From Gemmatimonadales bacterium (GTDB lineage: Bacteria; Gemmatimonadota; Gemmatimonadetes; Palauibacterales; Palauibacteraceae): DNA of 64,000 bases. Numbering within the stretch: position 1 is the first letter of the stretch; each line of letters begins with the position of its first letter. This document shows positions 16,127 to 24,546 of this stretch, piece by piece. A program made the translations under genes and the position numbers. The notes below the pieces were generated by a model that saw only the letters and a program-made list of their open reading frames with translations, searched no databases and was not told the DNA's origin. Where the stretch lies: NCBI GenBank assembly GCA_009841005.1, contig VXMR01000040.1, positions 19,349 to 83,348 of the forward strand, written 5' to 3'.

Positions 16127-18227
16127 CGGGCGACGGGCGGCGGCCGCCACGGCGGTCGCCCTGGCGGCGCTCTGCTTCGCGTCCCGAACCGGAGCCCAGG
16201 CCATTCCCACCTCGCCCGCTGCGGCTCCGCGGGCCGGGGTTTCCGATGGCTGGAACTCCGAGGCGGCGCTCGGGCTCATCGAGCGCGCGATCGAAGCGCG
16301 ACGGCACGCGTGGGCCGATAGCTCACTCGAACGATTTCGGGCCCACGCGCAGGGACACATCTACTACCTCGGCGACATCCTCGGGGACCGGCACGTCATC
16401 AGGGCGGACCAGCTCGCGCTCGATGTCCGCTGGCAGGGCCCGGACCGCTCGATGCAGACGATCATCGGACGCCGGTACGAACGCCGGCTGCCGACGACCA
16501 TCGACTATCACATCGACCACCTCTTTCTCGTCCTCGACAATTTCGGCGACCGGATCGGGATCGGAGAGGGTCACGAGGTCCGGGACGTGCTTCATCCCGC
16601 GGCGGCGGGCGCGCGTGAATTCTATGAGTACCGGCTCGCGGACTCGCTCGAGATCCGGCTTCGCGAGCGGACCGCCCGGGTCTTCGAACTGGAGGTCCGC
16701 CCGCGGGAGATGACGGCCGCGGGCGTCGTCGGATCGCTCTTCGTCGAACGGGAGACGGGGGCCATCGCCCGGATGCGGATCACGTTCACGCCCGCCGCCT
16801 ATCGGGATCCACAGGTCGTGCGGCTCGTCGTTGACCTGCGCTCGGCTCTGCAGGAGGGTCGTTACTGGCTGCCCGACGAGCAGGAAGTCGAGATCGCGCG
16901 CTCCCTTCCCTGGTTCGACTTTCCCCTCGCGACGCTGATCCGGACCCGCTTCCGCGTCCTCGACTACACCTTCGACGAGGAGGCGCTCTTCAGCCTCGGG
17001 CCGGGGCAGATCATCTACAGCTATCGCGACGAAGAGCTGGCGCGCTTCGACGGATGGGAAGACGCGCTCTACGGGGGACCCATCGAGGAGGGAAACGCGG
17101 ACGGCGATCCGGCGAAGGCCGTCGCGGACGCTCGCGGACTCCTGCGGCGGCAGGCGCTGCTCGGGGGCGGACGTTGGCAACTCGCGCTTCCGAACGCGTC
17201 GGGGGGAATCCGCGCGCGGCGTTCCGAGGGGCTGTTCGTCGGGGCGGGAGGCGCCTGGCGGCCGAACGATCTCACGCGGATATCGTTCCGGGGCGGCCTT
17301 GCGGTCGGGGAGGCGCGACCGCAGGCGAGCCTCGGACTGGGGAGGCGGCTCGGGCCGGTCGAAGTGGCGGTCGACGGCTGGCTACGGACTCACCGCGACG
17401 TGGGGCCGTCCGCCGGGGTGGGGGCGCTGCGGACGCTCTCCCTCCTCGCCCGCGGAGAGGACTACGAGGATCCCTACCTCACGACCGGCGGACGGATCGG
17501 GATTGCCCGCCACGGCGGTCCCGTTCGCTGGCGGCTGGGCGCCTCGCTCGAGCGCCACCGGAGCGCCGGGCTGGTCGTCGGCACCGTGCCGCTCGGAGAC
17601 CGGCCGCTTCGCCCCGTGCGCCCCGTCGACGAGGGGGAGCTGGCGCGGCTCGACGCAGGTGTGACGGTGCGACTCCGAAGCCGATCGGGCGTGGGGTGGA
17701 CGCTGGATCTCGCGGGCGAAGCGGCGGCGAACGGCGTCGGGAACTTCGGCTATACGCGCGCCACGGTCGCGCTGCGGGCCCGGGGGAGTCCGGGCGGCGG
17801 GTGGGACTGGGCGAGTGGCGTGGAGTTCGGTCTTGCCGGCGGGGAGTTGCCGGTCCAGCGGCTTTTCCTGCTCGGGGGACGCGGTTCGCTGCCCGGCTAC
17901 GAGTTTCGCGGCTGGGGCGGGGACCGCATGGCGCTGTGGCGCGGCGAGGTATCGCGGGCCATCGCGTCCCCGTGGGTGCGGCTGCGCGCCATCGGCGCCG
18001 CCGGCTGGGCCGGCCTCGGCCGCGCGGGGGAGGGCGCCGCCCGCCGCTTCGGCGTGAGCGGAAGCGAGGGTCTGCGCGCCTCGGCCGGACTCGGCCTCGG
18101 ACTTATCTACGACATCCTTCGCCTCGACGTCATGCGCGGCCTGCGCGGCGATCCATCGCCCGGCGGCAGCGGCGGGAACTGGGTCCTCCTCCTTTCCATC
18201 GACCCCCGATTCCTCGGGATCCTGTAA
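16098..18227 (+). CDS. Omp85/DUF5686-like outer-membrane protein
   Basis: A 709-residue protein with a signal peptide (residues 1-34, ending RTGAQ). The N-terminal half (about 40-320) resembles the periplasmic region of DUF5686-type proteins (YHIDHLFLVLDNFGDRIG, YYLGDILGDRH). The C-terminal half is a run of alternating hydrophobic strands ending in a bacterial surface antigen/Omp85-type barrel: QRLFLLGGRGSLPGYEFR carries the family's Gly/Arg/Gly-rich block, and the chain closes with VLLLSIDPRFLGIL. It probably sits in the outer membrane and inserts or passes substrates; which ones is unknown. ATG 16098 has GGAG 7 nt upstream, inside the end of the preceding gene. Confidence 0.7.
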   Translation: MTARRTSSADGRRAAAATAVALAALCFASRTGAQAIPTSPAAAPRAGVSDGWNSEAALGLIERAIEARRHAWADSSLERFRAHAQGHIYYLGDILGDRHVIRADQLALDVRWQGPDRSMQTIIGRRYERRLPTTIDYHIDHLFLVLDNFGDRIGIGEGHEVRDVLHPAAAGAREFYEYRLADSLEIRLRERTARVFELEVRPREMTAAGVVGSLFVERETGAIARMRITFTPAAYRDPQVVRLVVDLRSALQEGRYWLPDEQEVEIARSLPWFDFPLATLIRTRFRVLDYTFDEEALFSLGPGQIIYSYRDEELARFDGWEDALYGGPIEEGNADGDPAKAVADARGLLRRQALLGGGRWQLALPNASGGIRARRSEGLFVGAGGAWRPNDLTRISFRGGLAVGEARPQASLGLGRRLGPVEVAVDGWLRTHRDVGPSAGVGALRTLSLLARGEDYEDPYLTTGGRIGIARHGGPVRWRLGASLERHRSAGLVVGTVPLGDRPLRPVRPVDEGELARLDAGVTVRLRSRSGVGWTLDLAGEAAANGVGNFGYTRATVALRARGSPGGGWDWASGVEFGLAGGELPVQRLFLLGGRGSLPGYEFRGWGGDRMALWRGEVSRAIASPWVRLRAIGAAGWAGLGRAGEGAARRFGVSGSEGLRASAGLGLGLIYDILRLDVMRGLRGDPSPGGSGGNWVLLLSIDPRFLGIL

Positions 18228-18369
18228 CAGCCCCGCCGGGAGCGCGGCCCGCAGTCTTGTTTCCGGGGGCGGGCGATGTAAGGATTCACCGTGGATCGTT
18301 GTGTCTCCCGTGGAAGCGCGGCGAGCGCGGCGCAAACGCGTAAAAAGGTCTCCCGCTTGAGGTTCGCCC

Positions 18370-19002
18370 ATGAGTGACGCCGAGATCACGACCGAGACTT
18401 CAACCGGTCATTCCCGCAGGACGTTCATCAAGGGGGTCATCGCGACCGGCGCGGTGGTCTCCTCCTCCAGCCACCTCTTCCGGGCCCGGAGCCTGTCGGC
18501 GAGCGCGGCGGTGCGCGCGTCTATGCCCCGCATGATCTCGCTGAACGTGAACGGCGTGTCGCGTTCGGTGGATGTCATGCCGCAGGAGACGCTGGCCATG
18601 ACGCTCCGCTATAAGCTGGGGCTCACGGGCACGAAGCTCGGGTGCGACCGGGCGGAGTGCGGCGCCTGTACGGTGCTCATCGACGGGGTCTCGCACTACG
18701 CGTGCTCGCTGCTGACGAACGCGGTGCGCGACCGGTCGGTGACGTCGGTCGAGGGGCTCGAGGGCGCGGACGGCACGCTGCACCCGGTGCAGCAGGCGGT
18801 GATCGACGAAGGCGGATTCCAGTGCGCCTTCTGCGCGCCCGGCTTCATCATGAGCATGGTCGCGCTGACGAACGAGAATCCGGAGCCCACGCGCGAGGAG
18901 GCCGCCGAGGCCCTCTCCGGCAACCTCTGCCGCTGCGGGGACTACGACAAAATCCTGAACTCCGCCATGCGTGCCGCCGAGTACGCGCGGCGCATGGTGT
19001 GA
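18370..19002 (+). CDS. Tat-exported 2Fe-2S subunit of a molybdenum hydroxylase
   Basis: A 210-residue small subunit. The N-terminus has a twin-arginine signal, SRRTFIKGVIATGAVV (about residues 15-30), unusual for this family, whose members are mostly cytoplasmic. The mature part has both [2Fe-2S] sites: GCDRAECGACTV with a later YAC, then QCAFCAPG and GNLCRCGDY. It starts the gene set 2Fe-2S, molybdopterin subunit, FAD subunit, cytochrome b. The large subunit starts 13 nt after this stop. The Tat signal implies that the assembled complex is carried across the membrane as a folded unit (inference). Confidence 0.9.
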   Translation: MSDAEITTETSTGHSRRTFIKGVIATGAVVSSSSHLFRARSLSASAAVRASMPRMISLNVNGVSRSVDVMPQETLAMTLRYKLGLTGTKLGCDRAECGACTVLIDGVSHYACSLLTNAVRDRSVTSVEGLEGADGTLHPVQQAVIDEGGFQCAFCAPGFIMSMVALTNENPEPTREEAAEALSGNLCRCGDYDKILNSAMRAAEYARRMV

Positions 19003-19015
19003 GGGGAGGACGATC

Positions 19016-21412
19016 ATGGCGCTAATCGGACAGGACATTTCGCCGCCGGATCTCCGCGCGAAAGTCACGGGACGAGCCAAGTACGCGGAGGACTTCAGGG
19101 CCGAAGGCATGGTCTTCGCCAAGCTCCTCCTGAGCCCCATGCCGCACGCCCGCGTGCGCAGCGTGGACACGAGCCGCGCGCTCGCCATGCCCGGCGTGCT
19201 CGGAATCCTGCGGGCAAGCGAAGTCAACCAGCCCGAGGCCCCGGGCGAAGCGGCGCTCACGGATGAGCCGAAGTACGTGGGCGAGCCCATCCTGGCGCTG
19301 GCGGCGGTCGACGAGACGACCGCGGCGGACGCGATCGAGGCGATCGACATCGACCTCGAGCCGCTCCCCTTCGCGATCGATCCGCTCGACAGCCTGCGGC
19401 CCGGCGGCTCGAACGCGCGGCTCGAGGGCAACGTCATGCGCCTGGGGGAAAGCGGGCGTGAGTGGGAGGACCTGAAGTGGCCGCAGGCGGAGTTCGACGC
19501 GGCCGAGGCCGAAGGCCGGCTGCCGATGGGCGAGCCGACGGACGAGTGGGACCACGGCGACCTCGACGCGGCGTTCGCCGACGCGGACTACGTGCTCGAG
19601 GACACGATCGTGCACCAGTCGCTCACCCACCATCCGATGGAGCCGCGAAGCTCCATGGCCTACTGGGAGGACGGCCGCTGCTACCTCTACGGGTCCACGC
19701 AGAGCACGCAGCGCGCCCACCAGGCAATCGCGGGACAGCTCGATCTGGAGCCGGACGAGCTCGTCTTCGTGGGCCAGTATTGCGGCGGCGGCTTCGGCTC
19801 GAAGATCGCCGGCGTCCCCATCTACCAGGTCACGGCGCTTCTGGCGAAAAAGATCCAGCGGCCGGTGATGATGCGGATCAACCGCTACGAGGAGAACTAC
19901 ATCGGCCGCGCGCGCCCAGGCTTCCAGGCGTGGACGAAGATGGGTTTCCGCAGCGATGGGAAGATCACCGGGATCGACCTGTACATCATTCAGGACCACG
20001 GGCCCTACGGGCGGTCGGGCGACTACAACACCGCGGGCGCCGTAACGGACCTCATGTACCAGCCCGACGCAATGCGCTTCCGCGGCCTCACCCTCTACAC
20101 GAACACGCCGCCGCGGGCGGCGCAGCGGGCGCCGGGTGGCGCACAGATCGTCGCCATGCTGGAGCCGCTCGTCGACAAGGCGGCGCGCGAACTTGGCATC
20201 GACCGGGTGGAAATTCGGAAGATCAACGCTCCCACGCACGACTCGGAGTTCGGGCCACAGCGGGTCACGACGACGAGCGCCTTCGTGCGCGAGGCGATCG
20301 ATGCGGGCGCGGCGCAGTTCGACTGGGCCGGGAAGCAGGCGCTCAGCGGACAGCGGAACGGGACGAAGGTCACGGGAGTCGGCGTCGGCCTGAGCCCGTA
20401 CGTCGGCGGTTCGTCGGGGTTCGACGGACTCCTGCTCATCCGCCCCGATGGGAAGCTCTACATCCACCAGGGGATCGGGAACCTCGGCACGCACTCCATG
20501 GCGGACACTGCGCGGGCCGCTGCGGATGAACTCGGCCTCGAGTGGGAGGACTGCGCGGTCATCTGGGGCGACAGCTCGCAGCACCATCCGTACAGTTCGG
20601 TACAGGCGGGAAGCCAGACGATCCACGCGCACACGCGCGCGAACTACGCCGCCGCGCTCGACATGAAGCGGAAGCTGCAGGAGGTCGCGGCCGCCGCCCT
20701 GGGCGGCTCGGCGAGCGCCTACCAGGTCGGGGGTGCGCGCGTGAGCGGACCGGGAGGCTCCATGAGCTTCGCGCAGGCCGCCGAGCGCGCCATCGCCATG
20801 GGCGGCGAGTACTCCGGTGAGGCGCTGCCGGAAGACATCAACGACTACACGCGCGGCTCCGCCAGCCAGCTCGCGGGCCAAGGCCTGATGGGCGTCGCGC
20901 GGGACAACTTCTCGCACGAGGGGTCGACGTGGTCGTGGGTCGTGGGCTTCGCGGTCGTCGAACTCGACACCGAGACCGGCGACGTGCGGATCATCGACTA
21001 CACGGGGTCCGCCGACTGCGGGGTCGTCGTGCACCCGCGCAGCCTCGCGGCACAGATCCACGGCGGCAGCGTGCAGGGCTTCGGCCAGGCGCGCAGCCAG
21101 AAGTGGGTGTTCGACCCGAAGTGGGGCGTGCCCTTCGCCCACCGGCTCTATACCGCGAGACCGCCCGGCATCCTTGATGTGCCGCTCAGCATGGACTGGG
21201 CGGCGGCGGGCGAGCCGGACCCGCAGACGCCGATCGGCGCCAAGGGGATCGGGGAGCCCCCGGTCGGGGCCGGGTCCGCGGCGGTCACCTCCGCGATCGC
21301 GGACGCGCTCGGCGGGCGCTGCCTGTGCCGGATCCCGCTGACGACGGACGTGATCCTGGCCGAACTCGAGGGCCGGGCGCAGCCGCACGCACTCACCGAG
21401 ATCCACAGCTAG
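19016..21412 (+). CDS. Molybdopterin-binding catalytic subunit (xanthine dehydrogenase/aldehyde oxidase family)
   Basis: A 798-residue large subunit, begun at ATG 19016 after GGGGAGGA. The N-terminal hammerhead domain is VTGRAKYAEDF. Molybdopterin-contacting blocks follow: QYCGGGFGSK (about 257), RAAQRAPGGAQ (about 365) and GNLGTHSMADT (about 490). The C-terminal GAKGIGEPPVGAGSA holds the conserved active-site Glu that starts hydroxylation, so catalysis looks intact. It would oxidise an aldehyde or N-heterocycle using water, passing electrons through the 2Fe-2S subunit. No export signal of its own is seen; it could be carried by the Tat signal of its small partner. The substrate cannot be deduced. 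Confidence 0.92.
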   Translation: MALIGQDISPPDLRAKVTGRAKYAEDFRAEGMVFAKLLLSPMPHARVRSVDTSRALAMPGVLGILRASEVNQPEAPGEAALTDEPKYVGEPILALAAVDETTAADAIEAIDIDLEPLPFAIDPLDSLRPGGSNARLEGNVMRLGESGREWEDLKWPQAEFDAAEAEGRLPMGEPTDEWDHGDLDAAFADADYVLEDTIVHQSLTHHPMEPRSSMAYWEDGRCYLYGSTQSTQRAHQAIAGQLDLEPDELVFVGQYCGGGFGSKIAGVPIYQVTALLAKKIQRPVMMRINRYEENYIGRARPGFQAWTKMGFRSDGKITGIDLYIIQDHGPYGRSGDYNTAGAVTDLMYQPDAMRFRGLTLYTNTPPRAAQRAPGGAQIVAMLEPLVDKAARELGIDRVEIRKINAPTHDSEFGPQRVTTTSAFVREAIDAGAAQFDWAGKQALSGQRNGTKVTGVGVGLSPYVGGSSGFDGLLLIRPDGKLYIHQGIGNLGTHSMADTARAAADELGLEWEDCAVIWGDSSQHHPYSSVQAGSQTIHAHTRANYAAALDMKRKLQEVAAAALGGSASAYQVGGARVSGPGGSMSFAQAAERAIAMGGEYSGEALPEDINDYTRGSASQLAGQGLMGVARDNFSHEGSTWSWVVGFAVVELDTETGDVRIIDYTGSADCGVVVHPRSLAAQIHGGSVQGFGQARSQKWVFDPKWGVPFAHRLYTARPPGILDVPLSMDWAAAGEPDPQTPIGAKGIGEPPVGAGSAAVTSAIADALGGRCLCRIPLTTDVILAELEGRAQPHALTEIHS

Positions 21413-21425
21413 GGGAGATAGAACG

Positions 21426-22424
21426 ATGGCCGTGATTCGCGACATGATGCCCGCGTTCGAGCTCTTCCAGCCGACGAGCGTGGACGAGGCGCTGGACGTG
21501 CTCGAGCGCCATGACAACACCTGGGTCCTGGCCGGCGGCCTCGACTCGATGGACTGGTTCAAGGACCGCATCACGCGGCCCGACGTCGTCGTCGAGCTGG
21601 GCTCCGTGAGCGAGCTGACCGGCATCCGCGCGAGCGGGGACGGGCTCGAGATCGGCGCCATGACTTCGCTGCGCGACGTGGCGGCGAGCGAAGAGGTGCG
21701 GTCGCGGTTCGGAATCCTCGCCCAGGCCGCCGTCGAGGTGGCGACGCCGCAGATCCGGAACCAGGGGACGCTCGGCGGCAACCTCATCCAGGACACCCGC
21801 TGCTGGTACTACCGGGGCGGGTGGCCGTGCTACCGTGCGGGCGGGAACATCTGCTACGCGGGGACGCCCCGCTCCATGAACCGTGAGCACGCCGTGACCG
21901 GGCAAAGCCGCTGCGTGGCCGTCAACGGCGCGGACACGGCCGGGGCGCTGGTCGCCCTCGGCGCGCAGATGATGGTGCGGAACCCGGGCGGCGAGCGCGT
22001 CTACGAGGCCGAGGACTTCTTCGTCGGCCCGGAGATCGACATCCAGCGCATGACCGTGCTGCAGCCGGGAGACCTCCTGACGCACGTGCGCATTCCCGGC
22101 GACTGGGCGGGTGGGCGCTTCTACTGGGAGAAGGTCCGCGACCGGAAATCGTGGGACTGGGCGCTGGCCAGCGTGGCCGCGGCGATCGTGGAGTCGAACG
22201 GCACGATCGAGCGCGCCCGGATCGCCGTCAACGGCGTGGCCCCGACGCCGGTGCGGCTGACCGATGTCGAGGACCTGATTCAGGGGATGCCGGCGAACGA
22301 CGACACCGGCATGGCGGCCGGCGAACTCGCCACGCGCGGCTTCAAGCCGCTGCGCCACAACGACTACAAGGTACCGCTCGCGCGGAATCTCGTCCGGCGA
22401 GCGGTGCGAGGAGACGCAGCCTAG
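21426..22424 (+). CDS. FAD-binding subunit of the molybdenum hydroxylase, with a cysteine-rich insert
   Basis: A 332-residue medium subunit. The FAD-binding signatures are WVLAGGLDSMDW near the N-terminus and QIRNQGTLGGNL at about residue 105; the CO-dehydrogenase flavoprotein C-terminal domain ends the chain. Directly after NLIQDT comes an insert with four cysteines (TRCWYYRGG, PCYRAGG, ICYAGTP, SRCVAVN; about 120-160). A four-Cys insert at this point carries an extra [4Fe-4S] cluster in 4-hydroxybenzoyl-CoA reductase-type enzymes, so an added cluster is likely. Ribosome-binding site AGGGGAGA precedes the ATG by a few bases. The subunit may connect the core enzyme with the cytochrome b encoded next. 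Confidence 0.9.
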   Translation: MAVIRDMMPAFELFQPTSVDEALDVLERHDNTWVLAGGLDSMDWFKDRITRPDVVVELGSVSELTGIRASGDGLEIGAMTSLRDVAASEEVRSRFGILAQAAVEVATPQIRNQGTLGGNLIQDTRCWYYRGGWPCYRAGGNICYAGTPRSMNREHAVTGQSRCVAVNGADTAGALVALGAQMMVRNPGGERVYEAEDFFVGPEIDIQRMTVLQPGDLLTHVRIPGDWAGGRFYWEKVRDRKSWDWALASVAAAIVESNGTIERARIAVNGVAPTPVRLTDVEDLIQGMPANDDTGMAAGELATRGFKPLRHNDYKVPLARNLVRRAVRGDAA

Positions 22425-22448
22425 CAGCCCGGAAAGGATAGCTCCCGG

Positions 22449-23324
22449 ATGGAGATTCTCCGCACAGCTCCGAATCCCTGGGGCCAGGAGGTACTCGTCG
22501 GCGTCGCCTGGGATCTGCTCTGGGCCGCCGCGATCGCCGGCTTCCTCTTCGTGGTCGGGCACCACCTGTACGTCTGGATCATGGCGCCCAAGGCCGAGAA
22601 GAGCGCGGTCGGGCCGGCACCTGACATCCCCGAGCGCGTCGAGCGTCATTCGTCGGCTTCCCGGACCTTCCACTGGCTGATGGCCGCCACGATGCTCACG
22701 CTGCTCGTCACCGCATTCTTCCCCGTGATCGGCGTCCAGTTCGCGTGGGTCACGATCCACTGGATCGCGGGGATCGTCCTCACCCTTCTCATCATCTGGC
22801 ACATCATCCACGCCTCGACGAAGCAGGACTTCTGGTCCGTGTGGACCGGGACGAAGGAGATCGGGCAGGCCTTCCGGGCGGTCGGGAAGTTCCTGCGCCG
22901 CCAGCCGGCCAAGGAGGAGCGGTCCGGCAAGTACCCGCTCGACCAGCGGGCCTACCACAACGCCGTCACGCTCGTGTCGGGCGGAGTTATCGTCACGGGA
23001 CTCCTCATGATGGTGGGGGTCGACACCTGGTTCTGGGCGAGCAACCCGTACTTCCTCTCCGACTCCACGTGGGGCCTCGTGTTCGTCCTGCACGGGCTGT
23101 GCGGCGTCGGGCTCGTCACGATGGTCATCGCCCACATCTACTTCGCGATCCGACCCGAGAAGCGCTGGATGACCCGATCGATGATCAAGGGCTGGATCAC
23201 GCGCGAGGAATACCTCGAGCACTACGACCCCGACCTCTGGAAGCTGGGGACGGAGCCCGCCGGATCCGAGCTGGCCGGAGGGAGCGCGTCGTCCGCGGAT
23301 CCCGACGGAGTCGTGACCGCTTGA
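22449..23324 (+). CDS. Cytochrome b561/formate dehydrogenase gamma-like membrane subunit
   Basis: A 291-residue integral membrane protein with about four to five transmembrane helices (about 20-45, 72-92, 97-118, 178-200, 218-240). Candidate haem-ligand histidines sit in RTFHWLM, IHWIAGI, IIWHIIH, FVLHGLCG and VIAHIYF. This is the arrangement of di-haem cytochromes that anchor formate dehydrogenases and related enzymes and feed electrons to quinone. Encoded directly after the three hydroxylase subunits, it probably tethers them to the membrane and reduces quinone. Its stop overlaps the TTG start of the next small gene (TTGA). Confidence 0.85.
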   Translation: MEILRTAPNPWGQEVLVGVAWDLLWAAAIAGFLFVVGHHLYVWIMAPKAEKSAVGPAPDIPERVERHSSASRTFHWLMAATMLTLLVTAFFPVIGVQFAWVTIHWIAGIVLTLLIIWHIIHASTKQDFWSVWTGTKEIGQAFRAVGKFLRRQPAKEERSGKYPLDQRAYHNAVTLVSGGVIVTGLLMMVGVDTWFWASNPYFLSDSTWGLVFVLHGLCGVGLVTMVIAHIYFAIRPEKRWMTRSMIKGWITREEYLEHYDPDLWKLGTEPAGSELAGGSASSADPDGVVTA

Positions 23325-23707
23325 GCCGCGAGGAGCTGAAGGCCCACATCGAGGTCCTCGAAAAGGCGTACGAGTTCTTCCTCTCCTACGCCGCGCTCGG
23401 CGCCGAGCAGGAGGAAGCCTCGAAGGTCGGTGGCCAGTTGCGCGAGTACCTGAGCCGGGCGGACGCGGCGCTCCGGGCGCTGGCGGACGATCTCGGCGGC
23501 CTGGTTGCGGCGGAGGGGTTGGAACCTGCGGGCCCCTACCGTGACATGATCGATGTGACGTCGGCCGACGCCGCCCGGGCGGGCGCGGCCGTGCGGATCG
23601 TCCTCGCCCAGGAGACGATCAGCTCGCAGTTGATCGACAACCTCAACGCCTCATCCCACCTGCGGGCGCTCCTCACCGACCTCTTCCTCCTCGACGACGT
23701 CGTCTGA
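23321..23707 (+). CDS. Small helical protein of unknown function in the hydroxylase operon
   Basis: A 128-residue soluble protein, TTG start overlapping the cytochrome b stop. Heptad-like Leu/Ala patterns (LKAHIEVLEKAYEFFLSYAA, LSRADAALRALADDL) predict an all-alpha fold, perhaps coiled coil. No cysteines, signal peptide or membrane segment are seen. I do not recognise the family. Its position suggests an accessory or assembly role for the molybdenum hydroxylase, but this rests on context only. Confidence 0.6.
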   Translation: MSREELKAHIEVLEKAYEFFLSYAALGAEQEEASKVGGQLREYLSRADAALRALADDLGGLVAAEGLEPAGPYRDMIDVTSADAARAGAAVRIVLAQETISSQLIDNLNASSHLRALLTDLFLLDDVV

Positions 23708-23752
23708 GGGAGGGCCGTGCGCCCGACTACAAGTCCGTGCCCCCCCCCCTCG

Positions 23753-24475
23753 CTACGCGGCCGTGCGCGTGAAGGTGAAGGTGCCGATGGGTTCGTCGGA
23801 GAAGGGGCGCTCGCCCCGCAGGCTGTGGATGGGCTCTCTCGGCTGCGTGTCGTCGTTGGCGGAGGCGTAGTCGGGGCCGCTGTCCGTCCCCGCGTCGTAC
23901 GGGTAGAGCACGACCTCGAGTTCCCCGATCCAGTTTCCATCGGTGTCACGCAGCGACAGGCCGGACACGCCCACGAACCAGTCCGGGCTCGGGGCGATCA
24001 TCGTGACGAGGGTGATGAGCGGGAAGTCCTCCCGAAGGGTGATCGCCTGGATCGTCGTACTTCCGGGACTGCGAATGCCGGACCCGTTGACGACCGCCAG
24101 TGCGTTTCCCGGGATCTCAGCCTGGATCTCCGCGGTCAGCGTACCGGTGCCGCCCGTTTCGGCCATGCTCTCGATCCCCGGCGTAGCGGTGCCGTCCCGG
24201 ACCCAGAAGGTCACGCCGGCGTTGTGCACCGCACCGATCAGCGGCGACAGATGTGCGCCGCCGGGGAAGTTCGTGGGGTGCGTCGAGGCGCTCCACGTCG
24301 ACTCGAAGACCACGCGGTACGTCGCCGTGGTCGCCGCGGCCGGGGGCGGCGGTTCGGGCTCCGGGTCGGGCCCCCGGACGCCCGCCGTCTCCGAACCATC
24401 GCACGCCGCCATGACGGCCAGGGAAACCGCGAGCGCCAGCGGGCCCATCCGGGTTTCGAGAAGCCTGTGAAGCAT
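23753..24475 (-). CDS. Spondin_N domain lipoprotein
   Basis: A 240-residue protein. The N-terminus is a lipoprotein signal: hydrophobic LALAVSLAVMAAC with Cys at about residue 25, then a Pro/Glu-rich linker. The rest matches the Spondin_N domain: YRVVFESTWSASTHPTNFP, AHLSPLIGAVHN, ETGGTGTLTAEI and PSPDWFVGVSGLSL. In animals this domain is part of F-spondin and binds extracellular matrix components; bacterial copies are secreted and of unknown function. It ends with TFTFTRTA after a Gly/Asp-rich loop. It may share a leftward transcript with the propeller lipoprotein upstream. Confidence 0.8.
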   Translation of the reverse strand: MLHRLLETRMGPLALAVSLAVMAACDGSETAGVRGPDPEPEPPPPAAATTATYRVVFESTWSASTHPTNFPGGAHLSPLIGAVHNAGVTFWVRDGTATPGIESMAETGGTGTLTAEIQAEIPGNALAVVNGSGIRSPGSTTIQAITLREDFPLITLVTMIAPSPDWFVGVSGLSLRDTDGNWIGELEVVLYPYDAGTDSGPDYASANDDTQPREPIHSLRGERPFSDEPIGTFTFTRTAA

Positions 24476-24546
24476 GTTGTCGCCTGCGAAACGGTGATCG
24501 TGACTGTGATTCTGACCACCGGACACCGGAGAAGGTTCCAGTGGGG

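Noticed and set aside
19022..21796. 924-codon minus-strand frame opposite the molybdopterin subunit
   Set aside because: A frame forced open by high GC; its sequence is Arg/Asp/Val-rich with no domain, while the plus strand codes a clear enzyme.
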